Positions 32,094-40,202 of a DNA stretch of 46,709 nt are shown one piece after another. The translations under genes and the position numbers were made by a program. The number at the start of each line of letters is the position of its first letter. The first letter of the stretch is position 1. This stretch comes from JBASRP01 sp044866075 (GTDB taxonomy: Bacteria; Actinomycetota; AC-67): NCBI GenBank assembly GCA_044866075.1, contig JBIOTQ010000061.1, positions 1 to 46,709 of the forward strand, in the 5' to 3' direction. Below the pieces are notes generated by a model. That model searched no databases. It saw only the letters and a list, made by a program, of their open reading frames with translations, and was not told the origin of the DNA.

Positions 32094-33506
32094 CTACTGG
32101 TCGAGCGAGTAGCGCGCGCCGCGCGGTGTGTCGTGCTTGTTGAGCCGGCGCGACAGATGCAGACCTTCGAGGGCGAATTCGAGCGCGGACGCCGCGTGCG
32201 CCGGCGACTCGTCCTCGACGCCGAGGCGTTTCATCAGCTGTGCCAGACCCTTTACCTGACCCACCTGTTTCAGCACGTCCTGCGCCGGCGTCAGGTCCCC
32301 GGTCGTCACCTCGAGGCCCTCTTCGTCGAAACGCCTCACGAGCGAGGAGAAGTCGAACCCGCCGAGACGGCGGCGGTACACCTCGAGCGTCGCCTGCCGC
32401 AGCATCCGTTCCATGATCTCCGGCTCGCGACCCTCCTCGAACGTCTCGAACTCCACGCGACCCATCGACGCTTGGAGGACGGCCGGCAGGTCGGCGACCC
32501 GCGGCACCGCTTCGGGCTCGCCGGCGCGCAACGCGCGCCGGACGGCAGACGAGGTCAGCACCTCGAGTGTGCCGATCGAGAATCGCACGGACACGCCGGA
32601 CCGCTGGTTCACGTGCGGCGAGACGCGCACGTGACGCGTGAACTCCGCGAGCACTTCGGTGAGGAAGACCGGCACGCGTACCGGGACGGTCGCGGAGGGC
32701 GCGTGCGCCTCTTGATACATGATCTCGATCTCGTCTTCGATGTGCTCCGGGTAGTGCGTGCGCACCTCGCTGCCGAAGCGGTCCTTCAGCGGCGTGATGA
32801 TGCGGCCGCGGTTCGTGTAGTCCTCGGGGTTCGCGCTGGCGATCAGCAGGAGGTCGACCGGCAGCCGGATCTTGTAGCCCCTGATCTGCACGTCGCGTTC
32901 CTCGAGGATGTTGAGGAGCGCCACCTGGATCCGCGAAGGCAGGTCGGGCAGCTCGTTGATCGAGAAGATCCCGCGGTGCGTGCGCGGCACGAGGCCGAAG
33001 TGGATCGTCTCCTCGTCGCCGAGGTGACGGCCCTCCGCCACCCGGATCGGATCCACGTCGCCGATCAGATCCGCGACCGACGCGTCCGGGGTCGCCAGCT
33101 TCTCCGCGTACCGGTGGTCGCGTCCGATCCACTCGACCGGCGTCGCGTCGCCTTCCGCGGCGACCAGCGCGCGGCAGCGCGCGCAGATCGGCGCGTACGG
33201 CGAGTCGTTGATCTCGCAGCCGGCGATCACCGGCAGCGCGTCGTCGAGCAAGCCGGCGAGCGAGCGGATCAGGCGCGTTTTCGCCTGCCCGCGTTCGCCC
33301 AGGATGATCACGTCGTGCCCGGCGAGGAGCGCCCGTTCGATGCCGGGGATCACGGTGTCGTCGTAGCCGACGATGCCCGTGAACAGCGGTTCGTCCGATC
33401 GGAGGCGCGCGATCAGGTTCTCGCGCACCTCTTCTTTGACGGTGCGATCGCGCCATCCGGAGGCGCGAAGCTCGCCGATATTCGTTGCGTTGGAGGGGGA
33501 CGGCAC
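32094..33506 (-). CDS. MoxR/ChlI-type AAA+ ATPase
   Basis: 470 residues from GTG 33506. Walker A is ILGERGQAKTRLIRS (about 72-86) and Walker B is GIFSINELPDL with the sensor region LLLIASANPEDYTNRG. Between them a Cys-containing insert, CEINDSPYAPICARCRAL, has a CxxC that could bind zinc; related ATPases have this insert with and without the cysteines. The DLIGDVDPIRVAEGRHLGDEETIHFGLVPR stretch is typical of the group related to magnesium chelatase subunit I and annotated as sigma-54-interacting ATPases. The upstream open frame (to 34175) is a shadow of the divergent hydrolase. Leaderless start: TAGCAT ends 7 bases before the GTG. Confidence 0.9.
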   Translation of the reverse strand: MPSPSNATNIGELRASGWRDRTVKEEVRENLIARLRSDEPLFTGIVGYDDTVIPGIERALLAGHDVIILGERGQAKTRLIRSLAGLLDDALPVIAGCEINDSPYAPICARCRALVAAEGDATPVEWIGRDHRYAEKLATPDASVADLIGDVDPIRVAEGRHLGDEETIHFGLVPRTHRGIFSINELPDLPSRIQVALLNILEERDVQIRGYKIRLPVDLLLIASANPEDYTNRGRIITPLKDRFGSEVRTHYPEHIEDEIEIMYQEAHAPSATVPVRVPVFLTEVLAEFTRHVRVSPHVNQRSGVSVRFSIGTLEVLTSSAVRRALRAGEPEAVPRVADLPAVLQASMGRVEFETFEEGREPEIMERMLRQATLEVYRRRLGGFDFSSLVRRFDEEGLEVTTGDLTPAQDVLKQVGQVKGLAQLMKRLGVEDESPAHAASALEFALEGLHLSRRLNKHDTPRGARYSLDQ

Positions 33507-33526
33507 GTCGCTTATGCTACCCGACC
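33507..33526. promoter_or_regulatory. 20-bp bidirectional promoter with overlapping -10 boxes
   Basis: Only 20 bases separate the two divergent start codons. The plus-strand -10 box TATGCT (33513-33518) serves the hydrolase, with TTGGAG (33490-33495) 17 bases upstream inside the ATPase gene. The minus-strand -10 box TAGCAT (33519-33514) overlaps it by five bases and serves the ATPase. Both start codons lie 7-8 bases beyond their -10 box, so both mRNAs would be leaderless. Confidence 0.6.
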
Positions 33527-34354
33527 ATGCCGACCTTCGATCGGGCAGGTCTGGTTCTCTCCTACGAGGATCTCGGCGGACCGAGCGACCGCACCGTCGT
33601 CTTCCTGCACGGCCTCCTGTTGTCGGCGGAGATGATGGAGCCCGTCGCGCGCCGGATCGCCGGCCCCTTCCGTCCGATCCTGTTCGACCTGCACGGCCAC
33701 GGGCGCTCGTCGCGACCGATCGAGGGCCGGACCTACTCGATGCACGAGTTCGCGCTCGACACGCTCGCGCTGCTCGATCATCTCGGGGTCGAACGCGCCG
33801 GTTTCTTCGGGACGTCGCTCGGTGCCGACGTCGCGCTCGAGGTGATGCTCGACGCGCCGTCGCGCGTCGCCGGCGCCGTCCTGGAGATGCCGGTGCTGGA
33901 ACGTGGCGCGCGCTTCGCGCGGCGCGTGTTCCGACCCGTCGCCTACATGTTGCGGCGGCGCCAGGCGGCGCGCGCCCTGGCGTTCGCGGCGCGGCGGATG
34001 CCGGAGCTGCGCCTTTACCCCGGCGGCAAGGAGGCGCTGGCGATCCTCGCCGAGAACCCGGTCTCCGGTGCAGCGGTGATCGAGGGCTTGCTCGCCACGG
34101 CCGGCAAGAATCGCTGGGCCGACGTCGACCGCTGTCCGGTTCCTGCGTTGGTGCTCGGGCACCCGCGCGATCCACTCCACGCGTTCGGCGATGCCGACGA
34201 GCTGGCGCGGCGCCTCCCGCGGGGCCGCCTGATCAAGGCGCGGAGCATCTTGGAGCTCCGGATGCGGCCGGAACGGTTGATCGAGGTCTCGAAGCGGTTC
34301 CTCGAGGAGTGCTTCCGCGAAGGAGACAGCGCCGAGGCGGGAGCCGCGTCCTAG
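33527..34354 (+). CDS. Alpha/beta hydrolase
   Basis: 275 residues. FLHGLLLSAEMM provides the oxyanion region, FDLHGHGRSSRP a typical strand-loop, and FFGTSLGADVAL the nucleophile S97 in G-x-S-x-G; an acid is likely in GHPRDPLHAFGD. At the place where the catalytic His normally sits (before ...PERLIEVSKRFLEE) the protein reads ARSILELRMR and has no His, so either the subfamily uses another residue or it is not a classical hydrolase. It is divergent from the MoxR-type ATPase and shares its promoter region. The frame is open from 33485, but the leaderless ATG at 33527 fits the fold best. Confidence 0.83.
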   Translation: MPTFDRAGLVLSYEDLGGPSDRTVVFLHGLLLSAEMMEPVARRIAGPFRPILFDLHGHGRSSRPIEGRTYSMHEFALDTLALLDHLGVERAGFFGTSLGADVALEVMLDAPSRVAGAVLEMPVLERGARFARRVFRPVAYMLRRRQAARALAFAARRMPELRLYPGGKEALAILAENPVSGAAVIEGLLATAGKNRWADVDRCPVPALVLGHPRDPLHAFGDADELARRLPRGRLIKARSILELRMRPERLIEVSKRFLEECFREGDSAEAGAAS

Positions 34355-34363
34355 CGCGCCGCG

Positions 34364-35467
34364 CTAAGGAAGGAACCGCATCGGGTTCGTGTGCTCGCCG
34401 TTGATGCGGACCTCGAAGTGCAGGTGGTCGCCGTACGCATGGCCCGTCTCGCCGCACGCGGAGATGCGCTGGCCCCGGCTCACCCTCTGCCCGTCGGAGA
34501 CGTACAGCCTCGAGTTGTGCGCGTATAAGGTCGACACCCCGTTCCCGTGGTCGATGATGACCATGTTGCCGTAGCCGCCGCCCCACTCGGACGCGATCAC
34601 TCGGCCACCCTTGGCCGCGACGATGCGGTCGCCGGTCTCGCAGTCGATGTCCACGCCGGTGTGGAAGCCGCCCCAGCGCGGCCCGTACGGCGACGTGATG
34701 CGTCCCCGGAAGGGCCAGATGAAACCGCTCCGGCTGATGCGTCCGATGCTGTGCGACGCGCGCGAACGGATCAGCTCGAGGATGCGCTGTTGCTCGCGCT
34801 CGAGCGCGCGGACCTCGTCCGAGTACGCCGCGACCTTCCGGGAGAGCGCGTCCTCGGCCACCTGTTTCGTCTCGATCACCTCGGCGAGCTCGGACGCTCG
34901 CTCGGCGATCGACCGCCGGACGCCGGAGGCGGCCTTGTGCTGGCGCGCCAGCTGGGCGCGGGCCTTCCGGGTCTGGTCGGCGATCCGGGCGAGCTGCTCC
35001 ATGACGCGGCGGTCGAAACTCAGGGCGAAGTCCAGGCTCGACGAGCGGTCGATGAACTCGTCGAGAGAGTCGGAGTTGAGGAGTGCCTCGGCTCCGACGC
35101 CGGGCCCCATCACGTAGAGGGCACGCGCGCGCTTGCCGACGACGGTTGCGCGCTGAGCGCGCTGCTTGTCGAGCCGCGCGAGGCGGCGTTCCTCGCCGTG
35201 GATACGGGCGACGATCTGCGCGAGCACCCCTTCGGCTTGGACCAGGCGGGCGCGCGTCGAGCCGAGCTGGCCGCCCAGCTGCCTGATCGCGCCGAGGAGC
35301 TCGCGATCGGTGCGCCGGACCTGGACGAGACGCGCGCGGGCGGCGCGAAGCTTGCGACGGGTTTCGGAGAGCCGTCCCTCCGCGATGGCGGAGTCGGACG
35401 TCAAGGCGAGGGTGGACAGGAGAAGAAGCAGCACCGCGAGCGCACGCAGGCGTACCCCCCTGACCAT
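34364..35467 (-). CDS. Secreted M23 peptidase with coiled coil (EnvC/NlpD-like)
   Basis: 367 residues. A signal peptide (hydrophobic LRALAVLLLLLSTLALTSDSAIA) is followed by a long charged coiled coil (about 30-240) and a C-terminal LytM/M23 domain (about 255-367). Zinc ligands are in GFHTGVDID (H-x3-D) and HLHFEV; GGYGNMVIIDHGNGVSTLYAH is the usual core. All catalytic positions appear present, unlike the degenerate EnvC activators. It would cut peptidoglycan peptide bonds or activate amidases during cell separation. GGAGGGAG precedes the ATG. It converges with the hydrolase gene at its 3' end. Confidence 0.93.
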   Translation of the reverse strand: MVRGVRLRALAVLLLLLSTLALTSDSAIAEGRLSETRRKLRAARARLVQVRRTDRELLGAIRQLGGQLGSTRARLVQAEGVLAQIVARIHGEERRLARLDKQRAQRATVVGKRARALYVMGPGVGAEALLNSDSLDEFIDRSSSLDFALSFDRRVMEQLARIADQTRKARAQLARQHKAASGVRRSIAERASELAEVIETKQVAEDALSRKVAAYSDEVRALEREQQRILELIRSRASHSIGRISRSGFIWPFRGRITSPYGPRWGGFHTGVDIDCETGDRIVAAKGGRVIASEWGGGYGNMVIIDHGNGVSTLYAHNSRLYVSDGQRVSRGQRISACGETGHAYGDHLHFEVRINGEHTNPMRFLP

Positions 35468-35613
35468 GAACCAGCTCCCTCCTCAGGTCCGGCTTTCTCC
35501 GGTTCTCCGCCGACCGCTAGAGAACCTGCCGGAGGCCCTCCCAAGCCCGGGCTACGTCTATCAAAGGCCTTAGGCCATGGCAAAGACGCCTCGACGCGAC
35601 GCGTGTGACCTGC

Positions 35614-35619
35614 GAGAAT
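35614..35619 (+). promoter_or_regulatory. Possible -10 box of leaderless MiaE-like gene
   Basis: GAGAAT ends 8 bases before GTG 35628, with TCGACG 17 bases upstream of it. Weaker than the other leaderless candidates. Confidence 0.3.
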
Positions 35620-35627
35620 GCGTTCTC

Positions 35628-36305
35628 GTGACTGTCGAACGAGTCTCCGGGAACGGCGATCTTCCCGACCCCAGCGAGGCGGTCGCGCGCGTCGTCGGCG
35701 CCCTCGCCTACGCCCTGCTGCGCGTCTTCCAGCTCTCGGCCGCCGCGTCGGGCTCGGCGCCGACGCTGGCGCTCCGTGAACGGCAGGCGGCGTTCGCCGT
35801 CGAGGAGTTCGAACGTTACGGGATCCTCCGCCGGCGGCTCGGCGCGATGTCGCAGGACGCGGAGGGCGCGATGGCCCAGTTCCGCGCGCCGCTGGACGCG
35901 TTCTTCGATGCCGCGCCGATGACGGAGTGGCTCGACGCGCAGGTCTTCCAGTACATCGGGGACGCGATCTCGACCGACTTCGCCGAGCTGATCGCGCCGC
36001 ACCTGGACGACAAGACCGCGGAGGCCGTGCGAGACGGGCTGGCCGGCCGGGCCGCCCACGAGGCGTTCGCCCTAGAGCAGATCCTGGCCGTGCTCGGCGC
36101 CGACCCCGAAGCCGAGACGCGGGTGGCTGCGGTGACCGGTGCGATCGTCGGCAACGCCCTCGGGCGCCTGCGCGAGGCGATCATCGAATCGGACGCCCTG
36201 GCGGTCGTTCTCGGCGGAGAGGAACACGTCAAGGACCTGGTTCTGGAACTCCTCGGGAGACACCGGGAGCGCCTCGAGCGACTCGGCCTCGACCGGGTCG
36301 ACTGA
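35628..36305 (+). CDS. MiaE-like ferritin-fold protein
   Basis: 225 residues from GTG 35628 (an ATG at 35577 is possible but gives a poor N-terminus). The pattern ALAYALLRVFQLSAAASG, LRERQAAFAVEEFERYGILRRRL and TEWLDAQVFQYIGDAISTDFAELI matches the actinobacterial ferritin-like family that Pfam relates to the tRNA hydroxylase MiaE (four-helix bundle). The Glu residues expected for a di-iron site are partly present (EEFERY) but the usual E-x-x-H is not obvious, so metal binding is uncertain. Divergent from the M23 peptidase gene. Confidence 0.75.
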   Translation: MTVERVSGNGDLPDPSEAVARVVGALAYALLRVFQLSAAASGSAPTLALRERQAAFAVEEFERYGILRRRLGAMSQDAEGAMAQFRAPLDAFFDAAPMTEWLDAQVFQYIGDAISTDFAELIAPHLDDKTAEAVRDGLAGRAAHEAFALEQILAVLGADPEAETRVAAVTGAIVGNALGRLREAIIESDALAVVLGGEEHVKDLVLELLGRHRERLERLGLDRVD

Positions 36306-36382
36306 ACCGCCGGGCGTCCGGCTACGAACCAACTGCGGGGAAGCGCTCGGGGGAACCCGGAGGCGAGCGACGGCCGGAGCAG

Positions 36383-36979
36383 ATGCGCGTAAGCGACCTG
36401 CAGGATCGGAGGGACCGCGATCTCATCGATCGCGTTTCGGGTGGTGACCATGCCGCCTTCTCGGAGCTGTACCGCCGCTATTCGCCGTCCGCGTTCGGGC
36501 TCGCGAACCGGATCCTCGGCGACCAGACGATGGCCGAGGAGGTCCTCCAGGAGGTCTTCCTCTCCGTGTGGCGGCGCGCCGGGGCGTTCGATCCGGCGCG
36601 CGGCAGCGTCCGGTCGTGGCTGTTCGCGCAGATCCATCACCGGTCTGTCGACGTCGTCCGGCGCGAGGAGGCCGAACGGCGTCGCTCGCGCGCGACCGTC
36701 GAGCCGGAGACGACCGAGGAGGACGTCGAGGACGTGATCGAGGAGAGCTGGCTGAGCGCGCGGCGCGAGCACGTGAAGACCGCGCTGACGAGCCTGCCGG
36801 AGGAACAGCGGCGGGTGATCGAGCTCGCCTACTACAACGGTCTGACGCAGACGCAGGTCGCCGACGCGATGGGCGTCCCGCTGGGCACCGTGAAATCGCG
36901 CACGCTCGCCGCTATGCGCCGGCTGCGGCAGAGGCTCGCCGGGCAGGCAGTGGAGGACGGATGGAGCACGAGCAACTAG
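36383..36979 (+). CDS. ECF sigma factor (SigK/RpoE type)
   Basis: 198 residues from ATG 36383, with GGAG 6 bases upstream. Sigma-2 (about 20-90) has HAAFSELYRRYSPSAFGLANRIL and EVLQEVFLSVWRRAGAFDP; sigma-4 (about 135-185) has LPEEQRRVIELAYYNGLTQTQVADAMGVPLGTVKSR. The last 19 bases overlap the anti-sigma gene, a translational coupling that keeps sigma and anti-sigma in balance. Confidence 0.95.
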   Translation: MRVSDLQDRRDRDLIDRVSGGDHAAFSELYRRYSPSAFGLANRILGDQTMAEEVLQEVFLSVWRRAGAFDPARGSVRSWLFAQIHHRSVDVVRREEAERRRSRATVEPETTEEDVEDVIEESWLSARREHVKTALTSLPEEQRRVIELAYYNGLTQTQVADAMGVPLGTVKSRTLAAMRRLRQRLAGQAVEDGWSTSN

Positions 36980-37683
36980 AGGAAGCCGTCGCGGCCTACG
37001 CGCTCGGCGCCCTCGACGACGCCGAGCGGCCGGAGATCGAGCACGCCCTCCTCGAGCATCTGCCCGGCTGCGCCTCGTGTCGCGAGATGCTCAACGACTT
37101 CCGCGAGGTGACCGGCGATCTCGCTTTGGTGGCGCCGCGCCGCGGTGTACCCGAGGCGGTCGAGGAGCGGATCCTCGACGGCATCCGCGAGCAACGCCAG
37201 GTCGCGACGCCGCGCCCGGTTCCCCGGCGGTCGCCGTGGGGACGCGTCGGGGTCGCGGCGGTGGCCGCGGCGATCGTCGCGCTCGGCGCGTGGAACGTCC
37301 AGCTCGCCTCGCGGGTGCACGACGCGAACCTGCGCAGCCAGGATCTCGCGTCTGCCGTGGGGCTCGTCGGCGCTCCGGACGCGAAGTCCGCCGCGCTGTC
37401 CGGCGACGGCGGGTCGCTCGTCCTCGTGTACCGGCCCGGGAAGGCGGTGCTCGTCGGACAGAACGTCGATGCGCCCGCGTCCGGCAAGGTCCTTCAGGTG
37501 TGGCTGATGAGAGGCGGCGTTCCGACGAGCGTCGGCGCGTTCCGTCCCGACGACGGCTTCATCGTTCTTCCGATCGACGTCGATCCGGTGGCGTTCGATC
37601 GGGTGGCGATCACCGTCGAGAAGGCGCCGCGGGCGAAGCGCCCGACGAGCGCGCCGATCTTCTCGGCGCCGCTTACCGCGTAG
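36961..37683 (+). CDS. RskA-type anti-sigma factor
   Basis: 240 residues. An N-terminal zinc-binding anti-sigma domain with H-x3-C-x2-C (EHLPGCASC, about 29-40), one transmembrane helix (about 96-117: GVAAVAAAIVALGAWNVQLA) and an extracellular RskA domain (about 130-240: LVLVYRPGKAVLVGQNV, VLQVWLMRGGVPTSVGAF). It should hold the upstream sigma factor at the membrane and release it after regulated proteolysis. It ends 11 bases into the convergent cytochrome lipoprotein gene. Confidence 0.93.
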   Translation: MEHEQLEEAVAAYALGALDDAERPEIEHALLEHLPGCASCREMLNDFREVTGDLALVAPRRGVPEAVEERILDGIREQRQVATPRPVPRRSPWGRVGVAAVAAAIVALGAWNVQLASRVHDANLRSQDLASAVGLVGAPDAKSAALSGDGGSLVLVYRPGKAVLVGQNVDAPASGKVLQVWLMRGGVPTSVGAFRPDDGFIVLPIDVDPVAFDRVAITVEKAPRAKRPTSAPIFSAPLTA

Positions 37684-37942
37684 CGCCGCGCGTCGCTCGC
37701 AGGTACCGGACGACCGCCAGGGGCGGATGACCCGGCGGCGTCGCGGTCTTGTTCGGATCCAACGTCGGAACCCGCCGACCGTCGTGACACGCGATGCAGC
37801 CGGCCTCGCGCTGTTCGTGCGTGCGCAGCTGCTGCGGGACGGGCGGGATGGACTCACCGCCCGAACACGCGCCGACGCCCGCGAGCGCGACGGCTAGCGC
37901 GACGAGAGCACCGGCTCGCCGCGTGCGGCGATCGGCGGCCAC
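37673..37942 (-). CDS. Small lipoprotein with a c-heme motif
   Basis: 89 residues from GTG 37942 (GTG 37969 is possible). A lipobox-like GVGAC follows a hydrophobic stretch; the mature part is about 65 residues and contains one heme-c motif, CIACH. The ending HPPLAVVRYLRATRG is not a typical cytochrome c C-terminus, and no clear axial Met is present, so it may be a cytochrome fragment or a heme-binding minimal form. It overlaps the binding-protein gene upstream by 49 bases. Confidence 0.55.
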   Translation of the reverse strand: MAADRRTRRAGALVALAVALAGVGACSGGESIPPVPQQLRTHEQREAGCIACHDGRRVPTLDPNKTATPPGHPPLAVVRYLRATRGATR

Positions 37943-39126
37943 ACCAGAACGGGTCGTCCACCTTGCCACTGCCACACCACCCCGAACGCGCGTGTGTTCT
38001 GTCCCGCGAGCGGATCGCCGGCCGGAGCGAATCTCACGCCGGAGCCGTTCGGCAGGCTGCCGTCGGGCAGGTCGAGGCTCCGCGCCGCGGCGGCGATGTC
38101 TGAGGATGAGTACGAGATCGCCTTCGGCAACGCCTCGCCGACGAGCGCCCAGGCGCCGGAGAACCCCATGTACGCGGCCGCTTCCGGCGCGCGCCCATAG
38201 GTGCGCTGGAAGCGCGACCGGAACTCGGTCTCGAGCGTGCGGCCGGAGCTCGTCAGCGCGGCAGGCGCGATCTCCATCGGTTTGTCGGCGACGAACACGC
38301 CGTCGATCTTCGAGCCGAGGAGCTTCGCCATCTCCGGTGTGAAGAACGCGGCGCACTTGCCGATCACGGCCTTGACCGGCAGCTTCGCGGCGACGAGAGC
38401 CTCGCGGAAGCGCGCGCCGTCGTGCAGGTACGACGCGATCACGACGACGTCCGGCTTCGCGGCTCGGAGCGAACGCATGATGCCCGCGAACGTCTCGGTC
38501 GCCGGATCGTAGGGGTAGCTCCCGACGAGCCGGAAGCCGCGCGCCGCCGCTTGCGCGTGGATGCCGTCGCCGACCGACGACCCGTAGGGGTCATTCTCGT
38601 AGACGACGGCCAGCTTGAGGGCGCGCGGCGCGATCTTGAAGCGCGGCGCGAGAACCTGGGTGGCGAAGCCCGCGGCTTGGGCCGACAGCGTGGCGCCGGA
38701 CGGCCCCAGGCGGAACACCTCGGGGAAGCCGCGCGACGTGACGAGGTCGGCGACCGCGCCCGTCTCCCACCAGACGACCTTGTTGCGGTGCGCGGCCTCA
38801 CTGCCGGCCAGAGCGATCGTGCTCGAGTACGTGCCGATGATCGCCGGGACGCCTTTCCGCGCGAGACGGTACGACTGCTTCCACCCCGCCTCGACGTCGG
38901 GCGCGTCGGCGACATCGAGCGTCACGATGTGACCGTCCACGCCGCCGCGCGCGTTGATCAGCTGGACCGCGATCTTGACGCCGCGGAGCTCCTCGTTGCC
39001 GTAGTGCGCGAGCGGCCCGGTCAGCGGGTACAGGGCGCCGAGGCGGATCGTCGCTTTGCCCTGCGAGACCGCGGTCGCGAGCGCGAAGAGGGCGACGGCA
39101 GGGAGTATCCAGCGGAGACGCCTCAT
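37894..39126 (-). CDS. Periplasmic binding protein of the Leu/Ile/Val (LivJ) family
   Basis: 410 residues with a signal peptide (MRRLRWILPAVALFALATAVSQG). The mature protein starts IRLGALYPLTGPLAHYGNEELRGVKIAVQLINARGGV, the hallmark of type-I (Peripla_BP_6) receptors of branched-chain amino-acid ABC transporters, with AIIGTYSSTIALAGSEAAH lining the ligand cleft. No lipobox. No permease or ATPase gene is in the window, so it is an orphan receptor, perhaps serving a sensor or a distant transporter. Ligand unknown. TAGAGT (39141-39136) lies 9 bases before the ATG. Confidence 0.9.
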   Translation of the reverse strand: MRRLRWILPAVALFALATAVSQGKATIRLGALYPLTGPLAHYGNEELRGVKIAVQLINARGGVDGHIVTLDVADAPDVEAGWKQSYRLARKGVPAIIGTYSSTIALAGSEAAHRNKVVWWETGAVADLVTSRGFPEVFRLGPSGATLSAQAAGFATQVLAPRFKIAPRALKLAVVYENDPYGSSVGDGIHAQAAARGFRLVGSYPYDPATETFAGIMRSLRAAKPDVVVIASYLHDGARFREALVAAKLPVKAVIGKCAAFFTPEMAKLLGSKIDGVFVADKPMEIAPAALTSSGRTLETEFRSRFQRTYGRAPEAAAYMGFSGAWALVGEALPKAISYSSSDIAAAARSLDLPDGSLPNGSGVRFAPAGDPLAGQNTRAFGVVWQWQGGRPVLVWPPIAARGEPVLSSR

Positions 39127-39161
39127 GGCGTCCCTACTCTATAAAGGCCGCGCAGGGGCGC

Positions 39162-39563
39162 TCAGTCGTCGAGCCAGATGCGGTCCGGGTTCTCGGGATC
39201 GTCGATCGGGCTCGAGATGAAGAGTACGCGGCAGGGGTCGCCGAACTCGCCGCCGTGCGGCGTGTTCGACGGGATGACCCACACGTCGCCGGGCCGGACC
39301 GGCCGGGTTTCGCCGCCGACCGTGACCGATCCCGAGCCGGCCAGCACGTAGCCGATCTCATCGTGCGTCACATGGATGTGCTTCTTGAAGGGGCCTTCGT
39401 GCCCCTGGAAGATGAACACGCTCGACTGGCGGCCGTTCCCGATGTAGGTCCGCTTGAACGGCTCGTCCTTCGTGAGCGCGTCCTTCTGCCAGGCCTCCTC
39501 GACGTTGATCACGTCGACCTTCGTCATCGGCTGCTCCTGCTGACAGCACGGGCACGCGTACAT
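39162..39563 (-). CDS. Cupin protein with N-terminal CPCC motif
   Basis: 133 residues. A short N-terminus carries CPCC (residues 4-7), then a single cupin barrel (about 25-125). Metal ligands are H-x-H plus E in HIHVTHDEIGY and a distal H in SNTPHGGE; so a mononuclear Fe, Mn or Zn site. GGAGG 6 bases before ATG 39563 supports this start over the internal ATG 39527. It follows mtnB by 9 bases in one operon. It is not a canonical acireductone dioxygenase, but that is the cupin one would look for next to mtnB. Confidence 0.85.
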   Translation of the reverse strand: MYACPCCQQEQPMTKVDVINVEEAWQKDALTKDEPFKRTYIGNGRQSSVFIFQGHEGPFKKHIHVTHDEIGYVLAGSGSVTVGGETRPVRPGDVWVIPSNTPHGGEFGDPCRVLFISSPIDDPENPDRIWLDD

Positions 39564-39572
39564 GACGGCCTC

Positions 39573-40202
39573 CTATCGCTTGGAACGTTCGACTGTCGCT
39601 TCGAAGAGGAAGTGGTACACCTCGGCGTGGCGCTTCGCCTCCCAGATATCGGCGCCCCAGATGTACGCGCCGTGATCGCGGACGAGGATCGCGTACGCAG
39701 GCGCGAACCGTTCGTCCTTCAAGGCGGCCTCGACCTGGTCGGTGAGCTCCGACTCGCGCGGCGTGTTGGTGATGACCGGGAGCAGATGCACGTCCTTGTT
39801 GGTGACGCCCCGGATGCCCTTCAGCATCTCTAGATCCTTGATCGGCAGGTGGTCCTCGTTTCCGGCGAGGTCCGCAGCGAGGACCGACGACAGCGCGTGT
39901 GAGTGCATCACGGATGCCGCGTCGCGCTCGCGGATGGCCGCGGAGAAGATCGCGTTGCATTCGGATGGGCGCAGGTTCGGATCGGCGGCCGGCTGCACGA
40001 CGGAGCAGTCGCGCGTGTCGATCGTGAAGAAGTCGGGCGGCTGGATGCGTTCCTTGTGCACGCCGGTGGGCGCCAAGAGCATGAACCGCTCGGGGTTGAG
40101 CGCGCAGATGCCGCCGCCGGTTCCCGACACCCAGCCGCGGTTGTAGAAGAGGCGCAGAAGCTCGCAGAGGAACTCGCGGGTCTCTTGTTCGGAAGGGGCC
40201 AT
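39573..40202 (-). CDS. mtnB: Methylthioribulose-1-phosphate dehydratase (MtnB), class II aldolase fold
   Basis: 209 residues. WVSGTGGGI and LLAPTGVHKERIQPPDFFTID match the MtnB/APIP group rather than fuculose aldolases. The zinc site HSHALS and the His of the VRDHGAYIWG segment are present, with the catalytic Glu in PSECNAIFS. MtnB dehydrates 5-methylthioribulose-1-phosphate in methionine salvage. It starts directly after the TIGR03084 stop codon. No mtnA, mtnC or classical mtnD is in the window, so the salvage pathway is not shown here. Confidence 0.87.
   Translation of the reverse strand: MAPSEQETREFLCELLRLFYNRGWVSGTGGGICALNPERFMLLAPTGVHKERIQPPDFFTIDTRDCSVVQPAADPNLRPSECNAIFSAAIRERDAASVMHSHALSSVLAADLAGNEDHLPIKDLEMLKGIRGVTNKDVHLLPVITNTPRESELTDQVEAALKDERFAPAYAILVRDHGAYIWGADIWEAKRHAEVYHFLFEATVERSKR

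Noticed and set aside
28962..33635. Two very long plus-strand frames (693 and 817 codons)
   Set aside because: They are antisense to the secreted protein and to the VWA/MoxR operon, both of which have strong motifs on the minus strand.
39162..39563. Annotation of the cupin as acireductone dioxygenase MtnD
   Set aside because: It is shorter than MtnD and the motif spacing differs; the neighbour mtnB alone does not justify the name.
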